From assembly GCA_964016985.1 (NCBI GenBank), contig OZ024823.1:68427925-68491924 (forward strand): DNA of 64,000 nt. The letters are read 5' to 3'. This stretch comes from Anodontia alba (Eukaryota; Mollusca; Bivalvia; Lucinida; Lucinidae). The position numbers were made by a program, and so were the translations under genes. Shown piece after piece: positions 11,632 through 23,155 of this stretch. Under the pieces are notes generated by a model. That model was not told where the DNA came from. It saw nothing but the letters and a program-made list of their open reading frames with translations, and did not search any database. Positions within the stretch are counted from its first letter, which is position 1, and each line of letters opens with the position of its first letter.

Positions 11632-12959
11632 TTTTTTGGGGTTTTTTTTGGTTGTTTGATTTTTTCAACTACTGTAAGTGTAATATTCCAGAACGTTTTT
11701 AACTTATCATAAATGTTAGTTCCCCATTTGGGAAATGGTACATGCTGACATACACCACCCTGGAAACATGAGTTTGCAGAAAGTCTAAGGTACACATATG
11801 CTCGATTCATAATCCAGTTTTTGTTGTTGCTTGAGATATCTAATCTCCAAACAGGACGGCGACTTTCATTTGCAATTATGAAGAGGCAATGAATGTGATT
11901 TCTATATGCCATCCCATTTCCTGTGTGACATCTATTCAGTCTCTCACTCTGGGTTCTGTTACACCTGTGCAATATGATGCTGTATTGAACTTGACCATGA
12001 CTGGAGCTGAGCGGTATGTCCCTTCTCTTGTAGATATTGTGCAGTGCTTAACACCTGATGGTAATTCTGAAATATAAATGTTCATCATCTATGCTTAAGC
12101 ATCCCCCTTGCAAACAGTACTGACCCAGTCCTGCCTCCATAACACTTGTTTACTGATCAGAGTCTGCACTGTTGCCATGATATTCTGTCAATTTAGAATT
12201 ACAGAAGGAACCAGTTTCTTTGTTTTTATTTCACTATTTTATGTATTTTTCTTTTGTTTTTAACAAACCAGGTCTCCCCGCCACTCCCCCCACCCCCACC
12301 CAACAGATATGGAGTAGACATAAATACAGGCCACATACACCTGACCTTAATCTTTATTAGACTGGCACCTGTCTAAAAAACTGGAAGACAGAAAATATTA
12401 ATGCATTATCAAAGTAATACACAAGCAGACTACTTTAAGATTTGTGTATATCTTTTATGTTCATGAGTGGCATGATGGTCCTATATAATTGGAGTAGCAA
12501 TGCCATATATGGTAAGCAGTGCCTCATTTTTTAACCAATTTTTAAATAACTTTCAAAGGAGACCACCCAAGGATCATTCCATCATTCCGAAAAAGGGGAA
12601 AAAAAATTATCTTATATTACTCCAAGAATAACTTTTCCTATTCAGTTGTTAAGAAATTATATTAAGCTCAATTACTCGATGTTTTTTTTCCATCTGACAA
12701 TGCAATTAGAAATAGAAAATAAAGATATAAGATCAAAGCTTGAAGTTTTACGACTTTGTAACCTTAAATTATGGCACCAAGATATGTGGAAAAGTATTGA
12801 AAGTAGGACTATACCTGATGTTTAAAAGGGCAAAAAAATAGACAATATCAAATATATTTACTGCCAGAAATAAATTGTGTTTCTCTCGTATTCACCTTTT
12901 CCTGCCTAAAATTTCAACCCACATTGTCTTACTTAACCAAGAATGTTTTACTTGGATGA
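11632..12959. other. Non-coding
   Basis: Apart from a foldback MITE at 12110-12175 and a C-rich tract near 12277-12300, nothing is recognisable. The frames at 11595-11972 (-) and 11889-12077 (+) overlap each other on opposite strands and lack family motifs; the first crosses the end of the repeat element. Confidence 0.4.
12110..12175. mobile_element. Foldback MITE, GCAAACAGTG family (copy 1)
   Basis: GCAAACAGTACTGACCCAG at the left faces CTGATCAGAGTCTGCACTGTTGC at the right as inverse copies. It is one of five related small inverted repeats in the window (also 13665, 37670, about 47862 and 57661) sharing GCAAACAGTG...GACCC and GATCAGAC blocks. This copy is diverged. Confidence 0.6.
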
Positions 12960-13297
12960 TCAGCAGAAACCATTTTGAAAAACTAGATGATCCCTAAAGT
13001 GGATGAATGCCCCTGTTACTGCCAGTTTGGCCTATTATGACAAAATTTCTAAGTAAATCCAGGGTATGTAACTCTAGCAAAAAACATTTGATCAGAGTTC
13101 TGTGACCTTATGCATATGTCCAATCTATATCCTTACCATTATGCAAGTTTCAAACCATTATCTTGAAAACTGTAGGAGGAGTTGCTGAGACACGAACAGT
13201 ACTATAAAGTGTGATGGGTGGATGGACAGACAGACACATGGACAGAGGGTAAAACTATATGCCCTCCTCCACTTCGTGGGGGGAGGGGGGGGCATAA
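12960..13297 (-). mobile_element. Hairpin-ended element fragment, 5' end on minus strand
   Basis: Read on the minus strand, 13297-13258 begins TATGCCCCCCCCTCCCCCCAC, a GAA loop, then GTGGAGGAGGGCATA: a hairpin of the same design as at 58037. It is followed by ACCCTCTGTCCATGTGTCTG, the gtctgtc run typical of these elements. About 300 bp of body can be followed leftward. The 3' end is not recognisable, so the left limit is a guess. Confidence 0.5.
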
Positions 13298-13664
13298 AAT
13301 CAATTTATAACACTTCCAACAGCTTTCCCTCCATAGTTTTAATGTCAAATGTTGGGCCAACTTATACAAGAGAGCAAGTCCACACTTCCTTACACAGACC
13401 CAGTTGCCAAAATTGCTGACCCTGTCATGTACAATGGTTGATACATTAATTAATGGCTTCGAAGTTATGGAGCAGACACAAGTTCCATATCACAATTTAT
13501 AACGGGCCTTTTTCAATTAAAATTAAAGCAGAAGTATACATATATATTCTTTACCCGGCCTGTTTTATACTGTTTGACGATGCTTTATAATTTTACAAAT
13601 TTTGTGAACATATCCTGGAAGTTTTTAACCCATTGTAATTGGGACACCTGTAAAAGGGTAATTG

Positions 13665-13731
13665 GCAAACAGTGCAGACCCAGATCAGACGCCACAGAAC
13701 GCGGCGTCTGATCAGGGTCTCCACTGTTTGC
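13665..13731. mobile_element. Foldback MITE, GCAAACAGTG family (copy 2)
   Basis: Arms GCAAACAGTGCAGACCCAGA and TCAGGGTCTCCACTGTTTGC are inverse copies with one or two differences. The inner part, GATCAGACGCC, pairs with GGCGTCTGATC around a short loop, so 67 bp form one long hairpin. Confidence 0.75.
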
Positions 13732-13935
13732 AAACAGTTTAACCATCTTTCTCTAGGAATATATAAATCTCATAGCCGGACATACCTAAAATTGAATTGG
13801 ACTCTTCCAATATATAGTGTGGGAGAGTCTACTCAGTCTATAATGGGTTAAGTTATAGAGCAGTCCAACCTACTTACTTAAAACTGTAGGTAACAGTTAC
13901 AAAGGGATACAATCTCATTAAAGCTTAGTATTTTT

Positions 13936-14036
13936 CTTATATTTCCCAGAAAATAGGCTTTGATATTTCATGCATATTGTCATCCAAGGAGACAATTTCC
14001 ATGAAATGCCAAAGCCTATTTTCTGAGAAATATAAG
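13936..14036. mobile_element. Palindromic MITE, GGCTTTGATATTTCATG family (copy 1)
   Basis: The 101-bp segment starts CTTATATTTCCCAGAAAAT and ends with its inverse, ATTTTCTGAGAAATATAAG. The inner arms GGCTTTGATATTTCATG and CATGAAATGCCAAAGCC also pair. Related palindromes lie at 22831-22913, 47253-47351 and (half) 50484-50535. The 3' flank 'tcatctgctgaattt.gccca' is shared by some copies, so the true element may extend about 60 bp further. Confidence 0.7.
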
Positions 14037-14299
14037 AAACATGCATGTATCATCAATTTGTCATCTGCTGAATTTGCCCATAGAGTGATATAGGTTAAAT
14101 TTCTACCCTGTTTTGTGCAGTGGCTTTGAATTCATGGAAAAAATTCAAGTTCCATATTTAAATTTTTTAGGGGCCATAATTGATAATTCTGTCAAAAACA
14201 CTGGATTTTCTCCTAAATATGAAATCTGACTTTTAACATGGAATTTGGAAATTACTTGGATATGATTATATTCCTGAAATCAGGGTTGTTGAATTATCA

Positions 14300-14610
14300 A
14301 ATTTTGTTACTTGTCCATGGACAAGTCCACAGTAAAAAATCATCTGATCAAACCAAGAGTTACTTGGCCAAAAATTGACATTTTTCTTACTTCTCAAACA
14401 AAACGTATATTGTGGGTACTCAGGCGCTTCTAATGAGTATCCACAACATGTTTTGTTGTGCGTATTCATTAGAAGCACCTCACTATCGAATGAGTATCTA
14501 TAACTTATGTTTTCTTCGAGAAATAAGAGAAATATATATTTCATAATCTGGATAATCTTCTTAGCTAGAGCTATGAAGTCCTTGTCCCAGGACAAGTAAA
14601 TTAAATTTCT
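14300..14610. mobile_element. MITE with TTACTTGTCC inverted ends, nested foldback inside
   Basis: The left end AAATTTTGTTACTTGTCC and the inverse of the right end, AAATTTAATTTACTTGTCC, match. Just inside, both ends fold locally (ACTTGTCC-AT-GGACAAGT). Inside, 14403-14516 is itself a foldback: TTGTGGGTACTCA opposed by TGAGTATCTATAA, with an inner GCGCTTCTAATGAGTA pair. A relative of the TTGTGGGTACTCA foldback occurs at 43131-43219. Confidence 0.6.
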
Positions 14611-14925
14611 TACTTGTCTTCAGAGAAATGGGATGTTGGACAAACCAGCCTTGCTGAAATCCATATTCTGGCTACAACAGTGAATGTAACTGAATAAGAT
14701 GTTTAGTGGAAAAAAAACATCAGGTATAAGAAAAAAAAGTTATTTTTGGATTTTCAGAAGATGAGAGTCAAATGGTTCAAAGGAAAAAGCATAGAACCTG
14801 TGTGATGCAAAATTTCTGAAAACTCCCAGATTCTAAAATAACTTCATGATGCCTACTATTTAAGTGATCTTTTACTAGACCTTGGGCCGGCCATAGACCC
14901 CCCTCCCCACCCCCCCCCCCCCAAG

Positions 14926-17900
14926 GGGGAATTTTGTACACTATAATTTTCTGAAACTACATTATATAAGAAACAAAATGACACATGTTAGCCCTCTGGC
15001 GATGGGGGCGTTTACGTGTAACAGCCATGTTACCAACGTTACCCTCAAAACAATAGAAATACTTTAGTGTAAATACTGAACTACTCATATTCTTACTTAA
15101 TAGCATGCTATTTGCTACTAGTGGATGTTGTTTTATACAGACAGGTACTTTGATATGTTGGACTCCCAATTACTTGTGATATAACTGCTACATACATTAC
15201 TAAAAGTCAAAAACGTCATTTATAAGTTTCCTGATACACCATTTTGGTCAACTATGACCAGTCGGTGACTAGAAATTTAATCTAATGCTGTTTTACAATA
15301 GATAAACACAATATATCCTCCTTTGTACATCAAGAAATGAAAACAAGCCAGCTTGACTGAGCAAACGACATAAGGAACGATAGTTTCTTTAAAACAGCCT
15401 AAACTTCTTATCTGAAAAGTATCGTTATTTCAAACTTCTTAACATTTAATTGGCTGTGGTTGCAATTAGTTTGATGTATTAAATTATCATGATTGGACTA
15501 ATGCATTATAAGCTTCAAATAAATGCTTTATACACTTCTTAGTGTTACTTATGTTACTTTTTGAGTGATACTTTATCTATATCGTATAAATGGCTGTTGA
15601 TACTTTGTACATACAGGTGAAGGAAGATCAGCTCTAAAAAGTCAATAACAAACAAAGTAAATTATTTATCAGATACCTTTATACTTTTGTGAATTAAGTG
15701 AAAAAAAAAACAAACCTCGCCAATCCTCTGCTGATTGATAATTGTATCTTTAAAATATATAGTAAAATGTACCCTATAACAAATACAGAAATATCCCCTT
15801 TTCATACATACTTACATGATATTAGCTCTTCATTGCTTATCTTCTATGCTTAAAGCTGATATTCTAAAACTTAAATCCATCTAGACTGCCAGAAATACTT
15901 CACACTTAATACTGTTACACATGTTATATGTCAGTTTAAGTGCTGTGATATCAGAACATTGTTTCCTGTAGACAGTGTTTGCAGGAGAAAGCTATTCATT
16001 AGAAAAATACTGTATACTTTCCTAATCTCAACTCAAAAGCATGAATAAAGTGAAAACAGACATTCTGAGGGCATAAATCATTCAAGGAGAACTATTTCAT
16101 AATTTAAGTCTACCTAAAAACACAGTGGTAATCTCAATGATAATAACATCACACATAATATCAACACTATACTGCATTTTTAAGTCATCTCTTAGATGCA
16201 GCCAAATACATAGCATACATACTTTGGCACTTCTCTGTTGCCACAGTGTATAAAGTAAAACAGTTTATGCTGGCTAGAAGACAGTTTGCTTAAATAAAAT
16301 CTGTTTTATTATATAATACCTTGTAAAAGACCCAACATGTATAGGCCAGTCATACATTATATAATATTACGACATTAAATAAATGATTACCATATTTATC
16401 ATCTATATAGTGATAAGAAAACCTTTCTAGATATAAAATTATGCAAGAGTCTTGTTTGTTTTTTTATTATTATTATTAGTGGTATTAGTAATGAGAATAA
16501 CACACAACAACATTAATCTTAACGATTGCATTCTCTTTGTTACTTTATAATGGACCTCCAAAACGTGTAATTGATAATCAAAATGATAATAGTATAAAAT
16601 AACAAATAGGATTGGTTTTGTTTCTGAGCCTTATATAAATGGGGATAATATAACATAACAGAAAGGACTGGTTGTGTCTCTGGGCCATATATGCCTTACG
16701 ACAGAGTCTGAATTAGATTTAGCTGCCAAGAAACTATAATGATGTATAAAAAACCTTCTTTGGCCCCTCCCTCTGATATACCATCTATTACTAGATTATT
16801 TTAATGCCAAGATAAGATAAGGTATTTAATTCTCACCTTTTATTTCCATTGCAATTTCAGACTTGAAAATGACCTAGTACCTGCTGATTGTCAATGGTAC
16901 TGTTAAGGTGAATAAATTATTACCAAATATTTTCATTTACCTAACATGCCTGGTAACGTATGTTACACAACTGTGACTGCTATTCTTAATCAGACTTCTT
17001 GCATATTTTTACTTTGACTGTTACAACTTTTATTATGGTTCTAAAGAAAGACCCTACCAAAATAAACAATGGGTTTTCATTACTATTATTAAAGTCCCAT
17101 GTTCTTTAAGGCCGTTTTCCTTCTGTCCAGACACTGATCATATTTGAGACAAACTCTGGTGCTTACACTACAACTTCTGCTGCTCAGAATAGATATTCTG
17201 ACACTAAGAATAACTTTTCTAAGTCCTCTCCTAGAGTTAAACCAAAGTCATATGTAAGTATGTAATGCTGACTATAGCTAATTATATCCAACAATATTGA
17301 TCTGATTTTTATTCATGAGTTTCAGCTAAGTACCGGTAGTTTATGTTATATTAGAAAAAATGAACAAATATATGCATGAAACAAATGAAAATCAGGTTGC
17401 ATACCACTTTTGTTTTCAACATAAGAGTGGAGTTAATCTCTGAAGGTGCTAAAGTCACTGAATTGCGACGGTATATACTTAATTTCATTGGGTCATGTAT
17501 GTTTCTAAATTTGCCTAATGTTACACACTTATCTTTAAGGATAGTTGTTTTCTGTATATTTAAACGATAAAGTAACACTGTTTATTTTGGGGGAAAATCA
17601 TATTACGGTTAGGGAAAGTGTTATATGATTTACTTTATATAATCTTAATGTATCAGCCAGGTTGAATGCTCAGTCTGATCAGTCTTAGCAGTCTACTTGA
17701 AGAAAGCTGAGGTCCTTTGCTATTCATTGAGCACACAGGGAAGACATTGACCAGTCATCACTGTGTTAACAGGCTCTATATGTCCTGCAGTAGTGAACAT
17801 TGATAGTGAACAGTTTGTTTTAATGATAGTGAACATTTTGTTTTAATCAGGACTACATGTAAATGCTACTCTGGTATTAAATACATGCATTTCTTGGCAT

Positions 17901-19260
17901 GAGACTATGCTTGTACCAATATTGTTTAATCAGAAATAATGTTTTATGCTACATACATTAAACATATAACAGAAAGACTTTGTGGTCAACTGCTTAATGT
18001 GCAATGTTTTAATATATAGATTTGAAGGTCATAAACAAAAAAAATCATAAACAAAAATCAGTGTAGCAAGCTATAATATGGATCTTCTTAATATACCAAT
18101 AAAATTCTTGATTTGCAAAGGTTAGTTAGATTGCAGATAAATGAAATACCTACATAAAGATCTGATAATGTAACAGAATAAATAAGGTGAAAGTGCCATT
18201 TTTATCCTCTTATTCTGAAAATATGAAGTTACAGAACTTTATTATTCTAAATCTGAGTATTAATTCAAATGATAAAGGTATAGGTAAAGATCTTTACAGA
18301 AACAAAAATCCCTTAAAATAAGACATAAAGGTGTTACATATGTTACCATTGATAAATTATTAAGCAAAGTCATGTGAGGGTCTGACATATAATTCATCTG
18401 TAGATATTTTATTTAGACATAATGAAATTATAAGCATTTGCTGTACATTAAAACCTTCATGACAGTATTCAGTATTTTATGCAAAAGTGGCCATAATGCA
18501 GATAGCAACTTTACTGTCAACAGTATTGAATGTATATCTGACGAATGTATATAACTGACAAAGACTTGCTGCATTAAATTTGGAGTTTTGGAAATGTTTA
18601 CAAAAACTTCAAAAGGATACAAAACAGAGACATTAAAATCTGATGCAGAATACCATACAGAAAACCACCAAAGCCCACAATATGTAGATAGTTTAGATGT
18701 TACCTACGTTACTATGGACAGAATAATATGGATGAGACAGGTTTTAATGTGCCTATGTATCTCATATCACTAAAATATAATGATACAAATAAGAATTCAC
18801 TTTATTTGTACAACTTGTAGGCTGCATTTGGTGTAATAATATATGAAAATGATTTTTTGAATGTTACATTTCACAGTGGGGTGACATTGCGTAACACCCA
18901 ATAACTGACAAAGTATAAAAGCTAGAGAGATCAGGTTTGTAGCTTTGGAAAGGAAATTTAAATACCTTGTCAAGAATTACAAAGTTATGATCAAAGGGGT
19001 AAAGTACAATCTATGAAAATGAACTGTATGGGTTAAAATACTCATTTCTAAAGGGTACCGTAGAAAATGTAACATGTGTAACACCATGTAAGGCCAAAAA
19101 GAATTTTCAAACACCACATTTTGTAGCTAATGGACTGTTCTGTAACTTCATATGTAACAGGCTGTTACTGGGTAACGCCCCCATCGCCAGAGGGCTAACA
19201 TGCTGCAAAATACTTGCAAGGAAATAGGCTATAAGAAAAACATGGTCTACAAAATTCCCC
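14926..19260. mobile_element. 4.3 kb TIR-bounded DNA element, non-coding
   Basis: A 29-bp stretch starting CATGTTAGCCCTCTGG (14984-15012) is repeated perfectly in inverse orientation at 19174-19202. Exactly 45 bp outside each copy sits GGGGAATTTTGTA (14926-14938; inverse at 19248-19260), with only about half of the intervening bases matching. The terminal repeats are therefore at least 87 bp with a strongly conserved core; inward, GTAACAGCC(A)TGTTAC is also shared. No reading frame in the interior shows a transposase or other known motif. The class is unknown. The interior carries a GTTAC-N4-GTTAC motif at several places. Confidence 0.7.
15029..19082. promoter_or_regulatory. Iterated GTTAC-N4-GTTAC direct-repeat motif
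   Basis: Paired GTTAC (or GTAAC) pentamers with a constant 9-bp start-to-start spacing occur at 15029/15038, 15544/15553, 15914/15923 (second GTTAT), 16953/16962, 18333/18342, 18699/18708 and 19069/19078. Less regular pairs lie next to the right TIR (19154-19176). All fall inside the 14926-19260 element. The even spacing suggests a dimeric protein-binding site, but no binding factor can be named from sequence alone. Confidence 0.5.
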
Positions 19261-22200
19261 GTTACAGTCCACCAAATATTAGCAGAGTTATGCCTCTTTG
19301 AAAATTTCAGTAGACTCCTCCTACAGTTTACATCCGATCAAGCTGAAACTTCATATATAGTTAGACCATGATGTGGAGCAGCGCATATTGTTTCGAGGTT
19401 ACAGTCCACCAAATATTAGCAGAGTTATGCCTTTTTGAAAATTTCAGTAGACTTTTCGTTTCCGGCTAATTCCTCCTACAGGTTACATCCGATCAAGCTG
19501 AAACTTGATTTGTAGTTAGACGATGATGTGGAGCAGTGCATATTGTTTTGGGGTTACATTCCACCAAATATTTGCAGAGTTATGCCCCTTTGAAAATTTC
19601 TGTAAACTTTTCATTTCTGGTTAACTCCTACATTTTACATCCGATCAAGCTGAAACTTCATTTATAGTTAGACCATGATCTGAGGCAGTGCATATTGTTT
19701 TGAGGTTACAGTCCACCAAATATTAGCAGAGTTATGCCCCTTTGAAAATTTCTGGAAACTTTTCGTTTCCGGCTAACTCCTCCTACAGTTTACATCCGAT
19801 CAAGCTGAAACTTGATCTGTAGTTAGACCATGATGTGGAGCAGCACATATTATTTCAAGATTACAGTGCACCAAATATTAGCAGAGTTATACCCCTTTGA
19901 AAATTTCTATTAATTTTTAGTTTCTGGCTAAATCCTCCTACAATTTAAATCCGATCAAGCTGAAACTTCATAATAGTTACACAATGATGTGTAGCAGTGC
20001 ATATTATTTCGAGGTTACAGTGCACCAAATATTGGCAGAGTTATGCCTCTTTGAAAATTTCTGTAAACGTTTCGCAGCATATTGTTTAGAGGAAATAGTG
20101 TGCAAATTTTATTATACGCCCGTTTGAAAAACGGGACGTATTATGTTACGGGTATGGCGTCCATCAGTCCGTAAACTTTTTCGTTTCCGGCTAACTCCTC
20201 CTACAGTTTACATCCAATCAAGCTGAAACTTGGTATATAGTTAGACCATGATGTGGCGCAGCGCATATTGTTTCGAGGTTACAGTCCACCAAATGTTTGC
20301 AGAGTTATGCCCCTTTGAAAATTTCTGTAAACTTTTCATTTCGGGCTAACTCCTCCTACATTTTACATCCGATCAAGCTGAAACTTCATAAATAGTTAGA
20401 CCATGATGTGGAGCAGCGCATATTGTTTCGAGGTTACAGTCCACCAAATATTAGCAGAGTTACGCTCCTTTGAAAATTTCAGTAGGCTTTTCGTTTCTGG
20501 CTAACTCCTCCTACAGTTTACATCTGATCAAGCTGAAACTTGATATATAGTTAGACCATGATGTGGCACAGTGCATATTATTTCGAGGTTACAGTCCACC
20601 AAATGTTTGCAGAGTTATGCCCCTTAGAAAATTTCTGGAAACTTTTCATTTCTGGTTAACTCCTCTTACATTTTACATCCGATCAAGCTGAAACTTCATA
20701 TATAGTTAGACCATGATGTGGAGCAGCGCATATTGTTTCGGGGTTACAGTCCACCAAATATTAGGAGAGTTATGCCCCTTTGAAAATTTCAGTAGACTTT
20801 TCGTTTCCGGCTAACTCCTCCTACAGTTTACATCTGATCAAGCTGAAACTTGATTTTTAGTTAGACCATGATGTGGAGCAGCGCATATTATTTCAAGGTT
20901 ACAGTCCACCAAATATTAGCAGAGTTATACCCCTTTGAAAATTTCTATTAATTTTTCCTTTCTGGCTAAATCCTCCTACAGTTTACATCCAATCAAGCTG
21001 AAACTTCATGTGCAGTTAGACCATGATGTGGAGCAGTGCATATTGTTTCGAGGTTAAAGTCCACCAAATATTAGCAGAGTTATGCCCCTATAAAAATTTC
21101 AGTAAACTTTTCGTTTCCGGCTAAATCCTTCTACAGTTTTCATCCTATCAAGCTGAAACTTGATTTGTAGTTAGACCATGATGTGGAGCAGCGCATATTA
21201 TTTCAATGTTACAGTCCACCAAGTGTTAGCAGAGTTAAACCCCTTTGAAAATTTCTATTAATTTTTTTGTTTTCGGCTAAATCCTCCTACAGTTTACATC
21301 CGATCAAGCTGAAACTTCATAAATAGTTACACGATGATGTGGAGCAGCACATATTTTTTCGAGGTTACAGTGCACCAAATATTGGCAGATTTATACCCCT
21401 TTGAAAGTTTTTGTAAACTTTTCACAGCATGTTGTTTAGAGGTAATAGTGTGCAAATTTTATTATATAATAGGTATATTTTTTTGCAAATAACTAAAGTT
21501 TTGGTCATATGGTCAAGATATTGATTTTTTTTTTTTAACATCTTCCTTTATTAGACTTGCAAGGAAAGGTTGTCATTATTAAATCTTTATAAATACATAA
21601 TTCTTTTTGAATTTTTTTTTTTTTTTTTTTTTTTTTAATACTCTTTTGATTTGGCTCCCTTGAAGAACAAAAATAAAATGAGTATTAAACAAGTTAAAGG
21701 TTTGCAAATAAAATTCTTATTTTTTTTTGGTTGTTTATTTTTGTTTTGTTATTGTTTGGTCCGATATTGAAGTATAGGAAAAACATTCAGCTCATATGAG
21801 CTTATAATATAGCCATGCTTCTGTGTTGTGTCCTTGTCAGAAAGCACTTCTCCCTAGAAGCAGCAAACTTCTCCCTATTTTCCCAGGAGGGAGGTCACTT
21901 CTTCCTTAATTTCTGGGCCAGCTTGGACCCTTAGGTTACAGTTCACTAAATATCAGCAGAGATGATATGCCCCAATGAAATTTTTTTTAATTTTTTTTTT
22001 TTTGTAATTCCACTTACATATTATATCCGGAGCACTGAATTATGCAGGAGCCAGGTTATGTGCTACATCTTATTACTTGCCACGGGCGTATAATGCCCCA
22101 CTTGGCGGAGCTCTTGTTTTATAATAGGTATAATTTTTGCAAATAACTAAAGTTATGGCCATATGGGCAAGTTATTTTTTTTTTAACATCTTCTTTTATT

Positions 22201-22823
22201 AGATTTGCAAGGAAATGTTGCCATTATTAAATCTTTATAAATACATTTATTAAATGATACAGAATTAGGAAGCTTGACTAATATCAAAACTTATAAACAT
22301 AATTCTTTTTGGATTTTTTTTTTTTTTTTAATACTCTTCAGAGTTGGCTCCCTTGAAGAACAAAAGTAAAATCAGTATAAAACAAGTTAAAGGTTTACAA
22401 AATAATTTCTTGCAGCATTTTTTTTTTGTTTTTTTTTTTGGTTGTTTATTTTTGTTTTGTTATTGTTTGGTCTGATATTGAAGTATAGGAAAAACAAATC
22501 AGCCAAAGGCTCATATAATATAGCCATGCTTCTGTCTTGTGTCCTCCGTCTGAAAGCACCTCCCTAGACGCAGCAAACTTCTCCCTATTTCCCAGGAGGG
22601 AGAAGTGACTTCTCCCTTAATTTCTGGGCCAGCTTGGACCCTTAGGTTACAGTTCAACAAATATCAGCAGAGCTATGCCCCAATGAAAATTTAAAAATTT
22701 TTTTTTTTTGTAATTCCACTTACAGTTTATATCCGGAGCACTGAATTATACAGGAGCCAGTTTATGTGCTACATCTTTTTACTTGCCACAGGCGTATAAT
22801 GCCCCACTTGGCGGAGCTCTTGT
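19243..22823 (+). mobile_element. Outer tandem-repeat element (155 bp units), 5' truncated and split
   Basis: Units of about 155 bp carry GGTTACAGTCCACCAAATAT and ACATCCGATCAAGCTGAAAC at 19261, 19398, 19553, 19705, 19860 and about 20016. The array breaks off at gcaaattttattat (20113), where a second copy of the same family begins. The outer copy resumes at about 22118 with ataataggtataatttttgc and runs to its own 3' end, GGCGTATAATGCCCC then GGCGGAGCTCTTGT (22823). Its own 5' hairpin is missing; the 4.3 kb TIR element abuts it. Confidence 0.75.
20114..22117 (+). mobile_element. Inner copy of the same element, complete
   Basis: The 5' hairpin (20114-20141) has arm ATACGCCCGTTT, loop GAA and arm AAACGGGACGTAT (one bulged A). 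Roughly nine 155-bp units follow, then an AT-rich tail. Next come ACGGGCGTAT (22082-22092), the inverse of the 5' start, and an imperfect hairpin GCCCCACTTGGCGGAGC followed by TCTTGT (22117). The 3' tail (21464-22117) is about 90% similar by eye to 22118-22823 because both belong to the same family. Confidence 0.8.
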
Positions 22824-22830
22824 ATTTCAA

Positions 22831-22913
22831 AGAAAATAAGCATTGGCATTTCATGTGAATCATCTACTGTGCAGACAAATGGCATGAAATGGCAAGCCTC
22901 ATTTCCTCTGGGA
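22831..22913. mobile_element. Palindromic MITE, GGCTTTGATATTTCATG family (copy 2)
   Basis: AGAAAATAAGCATTGGCATTTCATG at the left is opposed by CATGAAATGGCAAGCCTCATTTCCT at the right. It is more diverged than the copy at 13936. It lies directly after the end of the 19243-22823 element. Confidence 0.5.
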
Positions 22914-23155
22914 AAAAATGAACTGTCATCTGCAGTTGTGATTGGCACTCTAAGGATTCTAAATTTAGCCCCTAACCCACCTGAGGTAATGATTAGAAGC
23001 AGGGATGGAAATTAATAGGGGCCGATAGCTGTCCCCTAAAATTTGTTCCCTTGTTCCCTGAAAATAAATGGGCATGTTCCCGAAAAACCCTGCAGCTATG
23101 TGACTGCCTTTGGCTAGTCAGACTTGCATTTCCACTTCTTTTGTTCATTCCGTTT

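Noticed and set aside
21464..22823. Simple tandem duplication of 0.7 kb
   Set aside because: Better explained by insertion of a complete element copy into another, since a 5' hairpin and a 3' terminus bracket 20114-22117 exactly.
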